From Streptomyces aquilus (GTDB lineage: Bacteria > Actinomycetota > Actinomycetes > Streptomycetales > Streptomycetaceae), in assembly GCF_003955715.1 (NCBI RefSeq), contig NZ_CP034463.1:6200001-6264000 (forward strand): 64,000 bases of DNA. The letters run 5' to 3'. The notes under the pieces are model-generated. The model was not told the DNA's origin. It did no database searches and was given only the letters and a program-made list of their open reading frames with translations. A program made the translations under genes and the position numbers. Below are positions 24,743 through 35,209 of this stretch, in pieces. Position 1 is the first letter of the stretch. Each line of letters opens with the position of its first letter.

Positions 24743-26251
24743 ATGGAACGCGAACACGCCGTCCGCCCACTCCCCGACGCACCGAGTGAGGGAACGATGT
24801 CGCGACTTGGCCGTGAGAAGCGGGAACAGCAGGGTGCCGTGCTCGCGGCGGCGCCGTTCGACGTGCTGGTCGGACCCGGAGGTGCCACGGTCGGCGGGGT
24901 GCCGGTCGGCGCGGTCGCGGGCGAGGAGATCCAGCAGACCGTCCTGAACCACCTGCACCGCATCGCCCTCGCCACCGGCCATCCCGTCCATGCGACGGTC
25001 CGCGACGAGCGCATCGGCTATGTCGTCGCCCTGCTGATCGAGCGGGACGGTTCCAGCCGGTTCACGGCGGAGCCGCGGCTCACGGCTCCGCCGGCCGGGG
25101 TGGGACAGACGGCGTGGCCGACCGCCGCGGGGCAGGAGGAGTTGGCCCCGGTGCCCGCGGCGCCGGTCACACCACCGGGGCCCGCCTCACCCATGGCCGA
25201 CGACCAGCCCCAGCGCGACAAGCCCACCCACCTCCTTCGCGCCCCCGCCGAACCTGCGACGTTCCTCCTGCGATCCCTCCCGGAGGAGGCCGCGACGGAC
25301 GCGGACACGGAGGCGGAGAGCGAGGGGCAGGCGCCGCGCGACGCCGCGCCGACGTTCCGCGAGGCGGAGAGCGAAGGGCAGGCGCCCCGCGACGCCGCGC
25401 CGACGTTCCGGCTGCGGGCCGTACCCGAGTGGGTGGAGAAGGCGGCGCCCGGCACCGTCGCGCCCCCGACGGGGCAGTTCGGCCCCCCGCCGGTGATGGA
25501 CGCGCCACGGACGGACGCATCCCCGGCGGACGCCGAACCCCAGCCGGCCTCCACGCCCTCCGTGCCCTCCGTGCCCTCCGTGCCGTCCACGCCCTCCGTG
25601 CCGTCCACGCCCTCCGTGCCCTCCACGCCCTCCGTGCCTTCTGCGCCCTCCGCGCCGAAGCCCGTCCTCGACCTCGGCGCGTCCGCCCGTCTCGACGACC
25701 CCGACCCCAAGCCCACCCCGCCGCGCGGCTTCGACGCCGTCGCTGAGGCGGTGCTCGGGGACGACCCGGCGACCGCCTACGACGGTGGCGGCACCGCGAT
25801 GCTCGCCGAGCCGATGGCCCGGATCAACGAGGCCGTCAAGGAGGGCCGGACGGAGGAGGCCGCGCGGCTGTCCGAGCAGACCGTGGCACAGGCCACCGGG
25901 ACGCTCGGCGCGGAGCACCCCGAGGTGCTGCGGCTGCTCGAACTCACCGCGTACATCGCCTACTTGGCCGGTGAGCCGGTGCGCGCCTTCGGGCTCTCCC
26001 TCGACCTGGCGAGGACCCGTCGCCGCGCCCGGGACGCGGAGGCCGCGTACGGCAACGTCCAGAGCGCGGCGACCGCCTGGCGTGCCGTACGCGACCCGGA
26101 GCTGGGCCTGCGCATGGGCGTGGACCTGATCGGACTGTGGACCGAGCTGACACGCGAGGACGGTCCGGCGGCCGAGGACATCGAGCAGCTGGAGTCCGCC
26201 CACGCCCGTATGAACCGCCTCGCCGACCGCGCCCGCAAGCTCAGCCAGTAG
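24743..26251 (+). CDS. Large TPR-like protein with repetitive linker
   Basis: A 502-residue cytoplasmic protein of unknown role. The N-terminal ~120 residues form a compact, possibly mixed alpha/beta region (FDVLVGPGGATVGGVPVG). The middle is disordered: a 17-residue duplication EAESEGQAPRDAAPTFR, then a (S/T)(V/A)PS tract. From ~350 it is all-helical and resembles tetratricopeptide repeats (GRTEEAARLSEQTVAQATG, GAEHPEVLRLLELTAYIAYL, AGEPVRAFGLSLDLARTRRR). The Met at 24743 has GGAGGGAG upstream; the Met at 24797 is an alternative. It is divergent from the P-loop-like gene. Confidence 0.8.
   Translation: MEREHAVRPLPDAPSEGTMSRLGREKREQQGAVLAAAPFDVLVGPGGATVGGVPVGAVAGEEIQQTVLNHLHRIALATGHPVHATVRDERIGYVVALLIERDGSSRFTAEPRLTAPPAGVGQTAWPTAAGQEELAPVPAAPVTPPGPASPMADDQPQRDKPTHLLRAPAEPATFLLRSLPEEAATDADTEAESEGQAPRDAAPTFREAESEGQAPRDAAPTFRLRAVPEWVEKAAPGTVAPPTGQFGPPPVMDAPRTDASPADAEPQPASTPSVPSVPSVPSTPSVPSTPSVPSTPSVPSAPSAPKPVLDLGASARLDDPDPKPTPPRGFDAVAEAVLGDDPATAYDGGGTAMLAEPMARINEAVKEGRTEEAARLSEQTVAQATGTLGAEHPEVLRLLELTAYIAYLAGEPVRAFGLSLDLARTRRRARDAEAAYGNVQSAATAWRAVRDPELGLRMGVDLIGLWTELTREDGPAAEDIEQLESAHARMNRLADRARKLSQ
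25310..25411. repeat. 51-bp direct duplication within the TPR-like gene
   Basis: Two 51-bp copies, nearly identical, encode EAESEGQAPRDAAPTFR twice in tandem. A further run of 9- and 15-bp units encoding VPS/TPS follows at about 25554-25655. Both lie in the disordered linker. Confidence 0.85.
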
Positions 26252-26290
26252 CCAAGCGGGTCACAAGGGCAGCGCGGGTTACAAGGACAG

Positions 26291-27869
<1,579 letters not shown>

Positions 27870-27983
27870 GGGATCACTTATAGCGCCGCGGTAGGCCTGG
27901 AACTGTCCTAAAGGGCCTCGGTCGTGCGGGCCGAGCTCGGGATGCTGCTCTTCGTGGGCGCCTACTCGGGCGGTGACCGGCGG

Positions 27984-29006
27984 CTACGGCTTGGCGTCGA
28001 CCGGCTCGGGTCCGGCGGCGACGCTCTCGGCCTTCTGTGCGACGCTCTCGGCCTTCCGCGCGGCGCTCGTGGTGCCGGTCGCGAGGGTGGCGGCGGGCCT
28101 GCTGACCTCCGCCCTCAGCCTGCGGGCCGAGCGCAGGGCGTCCCAGGTCAGCAGCGACAGTGCCAGCCAGACCAGCGCGAAGCCCGCCCAGCGCTCGGGC
28201 GGCATGGCCTCGCCGAAGTAGAGGATGCCGAGCAGGAACTGGAAGACCGGCGCCAGGTACTGGAGCAGACCGAGCGTGGACAGCGGCACGCGGATCGCGG
28301 CGGCGCCGAAGCAGATGAGGGGGAGCGCGGTGACCAGGCCGGTCCCGGCGAGCATCGCGGCGTGGCCAGGGCCCTCGGTGAGGACGGTGGCGTCGCCGTG
28401 CGAGGCCAGCCAGATCAGATAGCCGGTCGCGGGCAGGAACTGCAGCGCGGTCTCGGCGGCCAGCGACTCCAGGCCACTGAGGTTGACCTTCTTCTTCACC
28501 AGGCCGTAGGTGGCGAAGGAGAAGGCGAGGATCAGCGAGATCCACGGCGGCCGCCCGTATCCCACGGTCAGCACGACCACCGCGGCGGCCCCGACCCCGA
28601 CCGCCGCCCACTGCACGGGCCGCAGCCGCTCCTTGAGGAGCAGCACGCCCATCGCGATGGTGACCAGCGGGTTGATGAAGTAGCCGAGGGAGGCCTCGAC
28701 GACCCGGTCGTTGTTCACGGCCCAGATGTAGACGCCCCAGTTGACGGCGATGACGGCCGCGGCGACCGCGATCAGCGCGAGGCGGCGCGGCTGGCGCAGC
28801 AGCTCGCCGGCCCACCGCCAGCGGCGCAGGACGAGCAGGGCCAGGGCCACGACGAGCAGCGACCACACCATCCGGTGGGCCAGCACCTCGAACGGCCCGG
28901 CGGGCTTGAGCAGCGGGAAGTACAGGGGGAACAGCCCCCACATCCCGTACGCCGCGAAGCCGTTCAGCAGTCCTATGCGCCGCTCGGCGCTCGGCTTCTC
29001 GGTCAC
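27984..29006 (-). CDS. rarD: RarD-family EamA transporter
   Basis: Membrane protein of 340 residues with ten hydrophobic segments arranged as two EamA halves. The N-terminal GLLNGFAAYGMWGLFPLYF and central NWGVYIWAVNNDRVVEASLGY match the RarD family, and the second half keeps STLGLLQYLAPVFQFLLGI. RarD proteins are called chloramphenicol-sensitive transporters; the natural substrate is unknown. The last ~45 residues are a hydrophilic Ala/Glu/Lys tail with an imperfect AR/QKAESVA repeat. Confidence 0.92.
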   Translation of the reverse strand: MTEKPSAERRIGLLNGFAAYGMWGLFPLYFPLLKPAGPFEVLAHRMVWSLLVVALALLVLRRWRWAGELLRQPRRLALIAVAAAVIAVNWGVYIWAVNNDRVVEASLGYFINPLVTIAMGVLLLKERLRPVQWAAVGVGAAAVVVLTVGYGRPPWISLILAFSFATYGLVKKKVNLSGLESLAAETALQFLPATGYLIWLASHGDATVLTEGPGHAAMLAGTGLVTALPLICFGAAAIRVPLSTLGLLQYLAPVFQFLLGILYFGEAMPPERWAGFALVWLALSLLTWDALRSARRLRAEVSRPAATLATGTTSAARKAESVAQKAESVAAGPEPVDAKP

Positions 29007-29121
29007 GGGCCCTCCTTCTCACGTTCGTCGCCTGCAAGAAGGTAGCGCCGAGCGCCCCCGCCTGTCATGCCCGTATCGCTATACGGTCATGACGGGCGGG
29101 GGTGAGAGCCTTTCGGCGGTG

Positions 29122-29976
29122 TCAGCCCTTGAGCGCGACGGCGATCGCGTCGGCCAGCGGGGTCGTCGGGCGGCCCGCGAGGCGCGACAGGTCGCCCGAG
29201 TCGACGACCAGCTCGCCCTTGGCTATGGAGGCGTCCACGCCGGCGAGGACCTGGGCGAACGGCTCGGGCAGCCCGGCACCGGTCAGGATGCCGACGAGGA
29301 CCTCGCCGGGCACCGCGTTGTAGGCGATCTCCTTGCCGGTCTGCTTGCTGAGCTCGGCCGCGTACTCGGCGAAGCTCCACGCGGTGTCGCCACCGAGCTC
29401 GTACGTCTGGTTCTCGTGGCCCTCGCCGGTGAGCACCGCGACCGCGGCGGCGGCGTAGTCGGCACGCGCGGCGGAGGACACCCGGCCCTCGCCGGCGGCG
29501 GCGACGACGGCGTTGTGCTCCAGGACGGGGGTGAGGTTCTCGGTGTAGTTCTCGTGGTACCAGCCGTTGCGCAGCAGCACGTAGGGCAGGCCGGAGGCGA
29601 GGAGCGCCTTCTCGGTGGCGCGGTGGTCGTCGGCGAGCGCGGCGCTGAGGGTGCCGGGGGCGCTGGTGTAGGCGAGGAGGGCGACGCCGGCGGCCTTGGC
29701 CGCGTTGATCACGACGGTGTGCTGGCCGGGGCGGTCGTTGCCGACCTCGCTGCCCGAGATGAGGAGCACCTTGTCGCCGGCGGCGAAGACGTCGTCGAAC
29801 GTCTCCGGGGTGTTGTAGTCGGCGACGGCGATCCGCACGCCCTGCGCGGCGAACCCGGCGCCCTTCTCCGCGCTGCGCACGACCGCGGTGACCTGGTCGG
29901 CCGGCACCTTCTCCAGCAGCTGCTCGATGACGTGGCGGCCCAGGTGGCCGTTGGCTCCGGTGACGACGATGCTCAT
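29122..29976 (-). CDS. QorB-like NAD(P)H quinone oxidoreductase (NmrA family)
   Basis: Atypical SDR reductase of 284 residues. The cofactor motif TGANGHLGRHVIEQLL begins at residue 6. The quinone-reductase signature LLISGSEVGNDRPGQHT and the following LLAYTSAP resemble E. coli QorB. The final ~80 residues form the substrate domain. It is divergent from an HxlR regulator 91 bp away, a common pairing in which the regulator controls the reductase. The Met at 29976 was chosen at the Rossmann start; the open frame runs on through the regulator operator and is rejected. Confidence 0.92.
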   Translation of the reverse strand: MSIVVTGANGHLGRHVIEQLLEKVPADQVTAVVRSAEKGAGFAAQGVRIAVADYNTPETFDDVFAAGDKVLLISGSEVGNDRPGQHTVVINAAKAAGVALLAYTSAPGTLSAALADDHRATEKALLASGLPYVLLRNGWYHENYTENLTPVLEHNAVVAAAGEGRVSSAARADYAAAAVAVLTGEGHENQTYELGGDTAWSFAEYAAELSKQTGKEIAYNAVPGEVLVGILTGAGLPEPFAQVLAGVDASIAKGELVVDSGDLSRLAGRPTTPLADAIAVALKG

Positions 29977-30038
29977 GATCTGCGTTCTCCTTGTGGGGTG
30001 CGGATGCACTAACCGTAGGAGATGCGCTAACTGCTGGA

Positions 30039-30065
30039 AAGTACCCACTTTGAAGTAAGGTACTT
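30039..30065. promoter_or_regulatory. Probable HxlR operator
   Basis: A perfect 7-bp inverted repeat AAGTACC-N13-GGTACTT lies just upstream of the hxlR-type ATG (30068) and 63 bp before the qorB-like start. Size and position suit autoregulation and control of the divergent reductase. Confidence 0.65.
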
Positions 30066-30067
30066 GC

Positions 30068-30457
30068 ATGGCAGTAAGTGCTACTGAGGCGGATGTCGAG
30101 GCGATGTGCCCGTACCGCCTCGTCCTGGAACACGTCACCAGCCGCTGGGGCGTCCTGATCCTCATCGAGCTCATGGACCGCCCGTACCGCTTCAGCGAGC
30201 TGCGCCGCGCGGTCAGCGGCTACGGCCGGGGCGTCAGCGAGAAGATGCTGACACAGACCCTCCAGACCCTGGAACGCGACGGCCTGATCCACCGCGACGC
30301 CCACCCGGTGATCCCCCCGAGGGTCGACTACTCCCTCACCGACCTGGGCCGCGAGGCGGCGGAACAGGTGCGGGGGCTCGCGGTGTGGACGGAGAAGCGG
30401 ATGGGGGACGTGGAGAAGGCGCGGCAGGTGTACGACGAGACGAAGAACCGCGCCTGA
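30068..30457 (+). CDS. HxlR-family winged-helix regulator
   Basis: A MarR-like dimeric regulator of 129 residues. The conserved Cys is in AMCPYRLVL (Cys 14), followed by the SRWGVLILIELMDRPYRFSELRR helix region, split by the family turn, and the wing DGLIHRDAHPVIPPRVDYSLT. The conserved Cys suggests sensing of an electrophile or disulfide stress, as in QorR/HypR relatives. The ATG follows the operator by only 2 bp with no Shine-Dalgarno, so the message is probably leaderless. It should control itself and the divergent reductase. Confidence 0.92.
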   Translation: MAVSATEADVEAMCPYRLVLEHVTSRWGVLILIELMDRPYRFSELRRAVSGYGRGVSEKMLTQTLQTLERDGLIHRDAHPVIPPRVDYSLTDLGREAAEQVRGLAVWTEKRMGDVEKARQVYDETKNRA

Positions 30458-30651
30458 GCGGTGTCCGAGGAGCGGCGCCGCCAGATCGTGTTCGTGGCGG
30501 GTGATGGGTTCGCCACTGATGTGATCACGCTAACGAGTGGGTCTAAAGCGAGGTTTGGCGGGTCATCTATGAGTAGCCGGCGTCAAGTGCGCCTATGTGA
30601 CGATCTTGTCGTCGGCGAGTCGTGCATTGCACCCCCGCAGAGGAGCCCATC

Positions 30652-30912
30652 GTGGTGTTCGACGAACCCCAAGTCCGTCTCATCTCCCGAAGATTGGGCT
30701 GGACCCCCCGCCAACGAGGCAGCGTGACCGGCGAGACCTGCCCCGACGTCTTCGAACTGACCGACGGCAACTTCGCCGTCATCGGCACCGAGGCCACCGC
30801 CGAACTCGACCCCCACCTTCCCTCCGACGCCGCCCGCGCCGACTACGAACGCATCGTCGTGATCACCCGCGAGACACTGATCAGGGCCAAGCAGGACATC
30901 CCCGACGCCTGA
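30652..30912 (+). CDS. Small conserved-looking protein of unknown function
   Basis: About 86 residues, acidic, no signal or membrane segment. The sequence begins VVFDEPQVRLISRRLGW and ends LIRAKQDIPDA; the middle (ETCPDVFELTDGNFAVIGTEAT) looks like a small beta-sheet. I recall similar short proteins in Streptomyces but no family name. The GTG at 30652 was chosen because GAGGAG lies 7 bp before it; the next GTG at 30655 is possible. A bidirectional terminator follows. Confidence 0.7.
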   Translation: MVFDEPQVRLISRRLGWTPRQRGSVTGETCPDVFELTDGNFAVIGTEATAELDPHLPSDAARADYERIVVITRETLIRAKQDIPDA

Positions 30913-30922
30913 CCTGACGAAC

Positions 30923-30953
30923 GGGCCTGGGCGCGCGATCCGCACCCAGGCCC
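30923..30953. terminator. Bidirectional hairpin terminator before korB
   Basis: GGGCCTGGG pairs with CCCAGGCCC (9 bp, 13-nt loop) between the convergent ends of the small unknown gene and korB. Confidence 0.75.
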
Positions 30954-30979
30954 CGTCCTTCGGAAGCTCGGAAGAGACG

Positions 30980-32059
30980 TCAGCCGACAACCGTCCAGGT
31001 GTCCCCACCCGCCAGCAACGACGCCAGATCCCCCTTGCCGTTCTGCTCGATCGCCGTGTCCAGCTGGTCCGCCATCTGCGTGTCGTACACCGGGCGGTCC
31101 ACGGACCGCAGCACGCCGATCGGGGTGTGGTGCAGGGTGTCCGGGTCGGCCAGCCGGGAGAGGGCGAAGGCCGTGGTCGGGGACGCCGCGTGGGCGTCGT
31201 GGACCAGGACGTCGGCCTCGTTCTCCGGCGTCACCGTCACCACCTTCAGATCACCCGTCAGCCGGTCCCGTACGACGCCCTTCGCGCCGTCGGCGCCGAA
31301 GCGGATCGGCTGCCCGTGTTCGAGGCGGATCACCGCCTCCTCGGCCTGCTGTTTGTCCTTGAGGGCCTCGAAGGCGCCGTCGTTGAAGATGTTGCAGTTC
31401 TGGTAGATCTCGATGAGCGCGGTGCCGGGGTGGGCAGCGGCCTCCCGCAGTACCGAAGTGAGGTGCTTGCGGTCGGAGTCGACCGTGCGGGCGACGAAGG
31501 AGGCCTCCGCGCCGATGGCGAGGGACACCGGGTTGAAGGGCGCGTCGAGGGAGCCCATCGGCGTCGACTTGGTGATCTTGCCGACCTCGGAGGTGGGGGA
31601 GTACTGGCCCTTGGTCAGGCCGTAGATCCGGTTGTTGAAGAGGAGGATCTTGAGGTTGACGTTGCGGCGCAGGGCGTGGATGAGGTGGTTGCCGCCGATG
31701 GAGAGGGCGTCTCCGTCGCCGGTGACCACCCACACGCTCAAGTCCCGCCTGGAGGTGGCCAGTCCGGTGGCGATGGCGGGGGCGCGGCCGTGGATGGAGT
31801 GCATGCCGTACGTGTTCATGTAGTACGGGAAGCGGGAGGAGCAGCCGATGCCGGAGACGAAGACGATGTTCTCCTTGGCGAGGCCGAGTTCGGGCATGAA
31901 GCCCTGGACGGCGGCGAGGATCGCGTAGTCCCCGCAGCCGGGGCACCAGCGCACCTCCTGGTCGGACTTGAAGTCCTTCATCGCCTGGCGTCCCTCGGCC
32001 TTGGGGACGAGGGAAAGCGCCTCGATCGTGCCCGTGCCTTCCGTGGACGTCTCAGCCAT
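30980..32059 (-). CDS. korB: 2-oxoglutarate:ferredoxin oxidoreductase beta subunit
   Basis: The thiamine-diphosphate and iron-sulfur subunit (359 residues) that decarboxylates 2-oxoglutarate to succinyl-CoA and passes two electrons to ferredoxin. The TPP motif runs from GDGD (114-117) to NN (142-143). Four cysteines positioned as [4Fe-4S] ligands are visible: C39 and C42 (WCPGCGD), C73 (GIGCSS) and C222 (QNCN). It overlaps korA by 8 bp. KorAB lets actinobacteria run an anaerobe-type TCA step and produces reduced ferredoxin. Confidence 0.95.
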   Translation of the reverse strand: MAETSTEGTGTIEALSLVPKAEGRQAMKDFKSDQEVRWCPGCGDYAILAAVQGFMPELGLAKENIVFVSGIGCSSRFPYYMNTYGMHSIHGRAPAIATGLATSRRDLSVWVVTGDGDALSIGGNHLIHALRRNVNLKILLFNNRIYGLTKGQYSPTSEVGKITKSTPMGSLDAPFNPVSLAIGAEASFVARTVDSDRKHLTSVLREAAAHPGTALIEIYQNCNIFNDGAFEALKDKQQAEEAVIRLEHGQPIRFGADGAKGVVRDRLTGDLKVVTVTPENEADVLVHDAHAASPTTAFALSRLADPDTLHHTPIGVLRSVDRPVYDTQMADQLDTAIEQNGKGDLASLLAGGDTWTVVG

Positions 32060-33980
32060 CGATGGCCTCCTTGAGAGCCGTGGCGAGCTGTTCGGCCTTG
32101 AACGGCATTCCGTTGACCTGGTTGTACGAGTGGGCGTCGACCAGGTACTTCGCCCGGATCAGCGTGGCGAGCTGCCCGAGGTTCATCTCGGGGATCACCA
32201 CCTTGTCGTAGCGGCCGAGGACCGTGCCGAGGTTCTTCGGGAACGGGTTGAGGTGCCGCAGGTGGGCCTGGGCGATGGACTCGCCGGCCGCGCGCAGTCT
32301 GCGGACGGCGGCGGTGATGGGGCCGTACGTCGATCCCCAGCCCAGCACCAGCGTCCGCGCTCCGTGCGGGTCGTCGACCTCGACATCGGGTACGTCGATG
32401 CCGTCGATCTTGGCCTGCCGGGTACGGACCATGAAGTCGTGGTTGGCGGGGTCGTAGGAGATGTTGCCCGTGCCGTCCTGCTTCTCGATGCCGCCGATGC
32501 GGTGCTCCAGGCCAGGTGTGCCGGGGACCGCCCAGGGGCGGGCCAGGGTCTGCGGGTCGCGCTTGTACGGCCAGAAGACCTCGGTGCCGTCGGCGAGGGT
32601 GTGGTTCGGTCCCTGCGCGAACTGCACGGTCAGGTCCGGGAGTTCGTCGAGTTCCGGGATGCGCCATGGCTCGCTGCCGTTGGCCAGGTAGCCGTCGGAG
32701 AGCAGGAACACCGGGGTGCGGTAGGTCAGCGCGATCCGGGCGGCTTCCAGCGCCGCGTCGAAGCAGTCGGCCGGGGTGCGCGGGGCGACGACCGGGACCG
32801 GTGCCTCGCCGTTGCGGCCGAACATCGCCTGGAGCAGGTCCGCCTGCTCGGTCTTGGTCGGCAGACCGGTGGACGGCCCGCCGCGCTGGATGTCGATGAC
32901 GAGCAGCGGCAGCTCCAGCGACACCGCGAGACCGATCGTCTCGGACTTCAGCGCCACCCCCGGACCACTGGTCGTGGTCACCGCCAGGTAACCGCCGAAC
33001 GCCGCGCCCAGCGCCGCGCCGATGCCGGCGATCTCGTCCTCCGCCTGGAAGGTCCGGACGCCGAAGTTCTTGTGCTTGCTCAGCTCGTGCAGGATGTCGG
33101 AGGCCGGGGTGATCGGGTACGAGCCCAGATACAGCGGCAGGTCCGCCTGGCGGGACGCGGCGATCAGTCCGTAGGACAGGGCCAGGTTGCCGGAGATGTT
33201 GCGGTAGGTGCCGACCGGGAAGGCGGTGGCCGCTGGGGCGACCTCGTACGAGACCGCGAAGTCCTCGGTCGTCTCGCCGAAGTTCCAGCCCGCACGGAAG
33301 GCGGCGAGGTTCGCCTTCATGATCTCGGGCTTCTTGGCGAACTTCGAGGCCAGGAACCGCTCCGTGCCCTCGGTGGGCCGGTGGTACATCCACGACAAGA
33401 GGCCGAGCGCGAACATGTTCTTGCTGCGCTCGGCCTCTTTGCGGGACAGGTCGAATTCTTTGAGTGCCTCCACCGTGAGTGTCGTCAGAGGTACAGGGTG
33501 GAGGCTGTACCCGTCGAGCGACCCGTCCTCCAGGGGACTCTCGGAGTACCCGACTTTCTGCATCGCCCGTTTGGTGAACTCGTCGGTGTTGACGATGATC
33601 TCGGCGCCGCGTGGCAGATCGCCGATGTTGGCCCGGAGGGCGGCCGGGTTCATCGCGACCAGGACGTTCGGTGCGTCACCCGGGGTCAGGATGTCGTGGT
33701 CGGCGAAGTGCAGCTGGAAGGACGAGACTCCCGGCAGCGTGCCGGCAGGCGCCCGGATCTCGGCGGGGAAGTTGGGGAGAGTGGACAGATCGTTGCCGAA
33801 GGAGGCCGTTTCGGAGGTGAAGCGGTCGCCGGTGAGCTGCATGCCGTCGCCCGAGTCCCCCGCGAAGCGGATGATCACCCGGTCGAGGCGGCGGACGTCC
33901 TTCGTTCCTGCTGCTTTGCGCTGCTCTCCCACGACGGCTTCGTCGGCCTGCTCCGCTGGGCTACTGACCTGGCTGGTCAC
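32052..33980 (-). CDS. korA: 2-oxoglutarate:ferredoxin oxidoreductase alpha (gamma-alpha fused) subunit
   Basis: A 642-residue fusion. Residues ~30-210 form the gamma domain (RVIIRFAGDSGDGMQLTGDR, DILTPGDAPNVLVAMNPAAL). The rest is the alpha/pyrimidine-binding domain (YPITPASDILHEL, EDEIAGIGAALGAAFGG, TTTSGPGVALKSETIGLAVS). The fused arrangement is the standard actinobacterial KorA. It is first in the korA-korB operon. The 266-bp upstream spacer has no clear promoter by eye. Confidence 0.95.
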   Translation of the reverse strand: MTSQVSSPAEQADEAVVGEQRKAAGTKDVRRLDRVIIRFAGDSGDGMQLTGDRFTSETASFGNDLSTLPNFPAEIRAPAGTLPGVSSFQLHFADHDILTPGDAPNVLVAMNPAALRANIGDLPRGAEIIVNTDEFTKRAMQKVGYSESPLEDGSLDGYSLHPVPLTTLTVEALKEFDLSRKEAERSKNMFALGLLSWMYHRPTEGTERFLASKFAKKPEIMKANLAAFRAGWNFGETTEDFAVSYEVAPAATAFPVGTYRNISGNLALSYGLIAASRQADLPLYLGSYPITPASDILHELSKHKNFGVRTFQAEDEIAGIGAALGAAFGGYLAVTTTSGPGVALKSETIGLAVSLELPLLVIDIQRGGPSTGLPTKTEQADLLQAMFGRNGEAPVPVVAPRTPADCFDAALEAARIALTYRTPVFLLSDGYLANGSEPWRIPELDELPDLTVQFAQGPNHTLADGTEVFWPYKRDPQTLARPWAVPGTPGLEHRIGGIEKQDGTGNISYDPANHDFMVRTRQAKIDGIDVPDVEVDDPHGARTLVLGWGSTYGPITAAVRRLRAAGESIAQAHLRHLNPFPKNLGTVLGRYDKVVIPEMNLGQLATLIRAKYLVDAHSYNQVNGMPFKAEQLATALKEAIDG

Positions 33981-34226
33981 TGAACTGGACCTCCCTCGAG
34001 GCGGCTGTCCGGGACAGGCCTTCCCGCAGGCCTTCCCTGGATCAACCCTACGTCCGTAAGGGTCGCCTTCCTGTGGCCAATCGCATGATGGACACGATTT
34101 TGAGACGCCCCGTCGCCCTGACTTGTCATGATTTACTCGCCCCCCGGCGCTTCCCTACAAGACGCGCAGTGCTCCCGTTCGGTTCTGCCTGCGGGTGTCG
34201 GCCTTGCTGACCGCCGCACCCATACG

Positions 34227-34243
34227 GCTGACACGGTGTCAGC
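34227..34243. promoter_or_regulatory. Near-adjacent inverted repeat after the response regulator gene
   Basis: GCTGACAC-G-GTGTCAGC is a perfect 8-bp inverted repeat with a single central base. It lies 3 bp downstream of the minus-strand regulator stop and ~245 bp upstream of korA. The tiny loop argues against a good terminator, so it could also be an operator. Confidence 0.35.
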
Positions 34244-34246
34244 TCA

Positions 34247-34906
34247 TCAGGAGTTCAGATAGGTGAGGACCGCGAGCACCCGACGGTGATCCCCGTCACT
34301 CGGAGACAGCCCCAGCTTCAGGAAGATGTTGCTGACGTGCTTCTCCACCGCCCCGTCGCTCACCACCAACTGCCGGGCGATCGCCGAGTTCGTCCGCCCC
34401 TCGGCCATCAGCCCCAGCACCTCACGCTCCCGCGGGGTGAGTCCCGCGAGCACGTCCTGCTTGCGGCTGCGCCCCAGCAACTGCGCGACGACCTCCGGGT
34501 CCAGCGCCGTACCGCCCTCGGCGACCCGTACCACCGCGTCCACGAACTCACGCACCTCGGCTACCCGGTCCTTGAGCAGATAGCCGACGCCACGGCTGGA
34601 CCCGGCGAGAAGTTCGGTCGCGTACCGCTCCTCGACGTACTGCGACAGCACGAGCACCCCGAGCCGGGGATGGGCCTTGCGCAGCTGTACGGCCGCCCGC
34701 ACCCCCTCGTCGGTGTGCGTCGGAGGCATCCGTACATCCGCCACCACCACGTCCGGCAGCGCCCCCTGCTCATCGAGCTCGGTGATGGTCTTGACCAGCG
34801 CCTCGCCGTCCCCCACCCCCGCGACGACATCATGCCCACGGTCGGTCAGCAGCCGGGTCAGCCCCTCCCTGAGCAGCACTGAATCCTCGGCGATGACCAC
34901 CCGCAC
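34247..34906 (-). CDS. LuxR/NarL-type response regulator
   Basis: Two-component regulator of 219 residues. Receiver: acidic pocket E7-D8, phosphoacceptor D57 in VVVADVRMPP, and conserved Lys in YLLKDRV. The C-terminal HTH starts at LTPREREVLGLMAEG and contains NSAIARQLVVSDGAVEKHV. It lies downstream of two HisKA_3 kinases on the same strand (with a quinone oxidoreductase on the opposite strand between) and is their likely partner. The frame stays open for over 2 kb, but the GTG at 34906 has GGAGG upstream and gives the normal receiver N-terminus. Confidence 0.93.
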   Translation of the reverse strand: MRVVIAEDSVLLREGLTRLLTDRGHDVVAGVGDGEALVKTITELDEQGALPDVVVADVRMPPTHTDEGVRAAVQLRKAHPRLGVLVLSQYVEERYATELLAGSSRGVGYLLKDRVAEVREFVDAVVRVAEGGTALDPEVVAQLLGRSRKQDVLAGLTPREREVLGLMAEGRTNSAIARQLVVSDGAVEKHVSNIFLKLGLSPSDGDHRRVLAVLTYLNS

Positions 34907-35209
34907 CCTGTCCTCCACGATCCTCGGCCCCCCAGAGCCCGACTCCGCACCCGTCTCCCCGACGGGGCAAAGTCCAGCATTCCAGTATTCCCAACGGCTC
35001 GTGCCGGAGCGACGGGATTCGAACCCGATGAACGGCATGTGAAAAGAGCCGAGGCGACCCGCCGGCAGGGAATGCGGGCACGTCAGGAGAGGGTTCGCGC
35101 CTACGTAACGGCTGGTCGCCGCGGTCGCCGTGGTTGTTGCGGTTATCGCGGTTATCGCGGTTGTCGAACATCGGGGTGCGAGGCGCCCTGCGAACGAGGG
35201 GGAGGCCCT
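34907..35209. other. Divergent spacer with tRNA-like T-arm remnant and 9-bp repeats
   Basis: The spacer contains no believable gene. On the minus strand, 35014-35028 reads CGGGTTCGAATCCCG, a tRNA T-arm, followed by an acceptor-like GCTCCGGCA, but no matching 5' half of a tRNA exists. At 35130-35165 there are tandem 9-bp GCGGTTATC-type units. Promoters of the regulator and the oxidoreductase must lie here. Confidence 0.5.

Noticed and set aside
35002..35040. A complete tRNA gene
   Set aside because: Only a T-arm and possible acceptor 3' half are present; no anticodon arm or 5' acceptor strand pairs with it.
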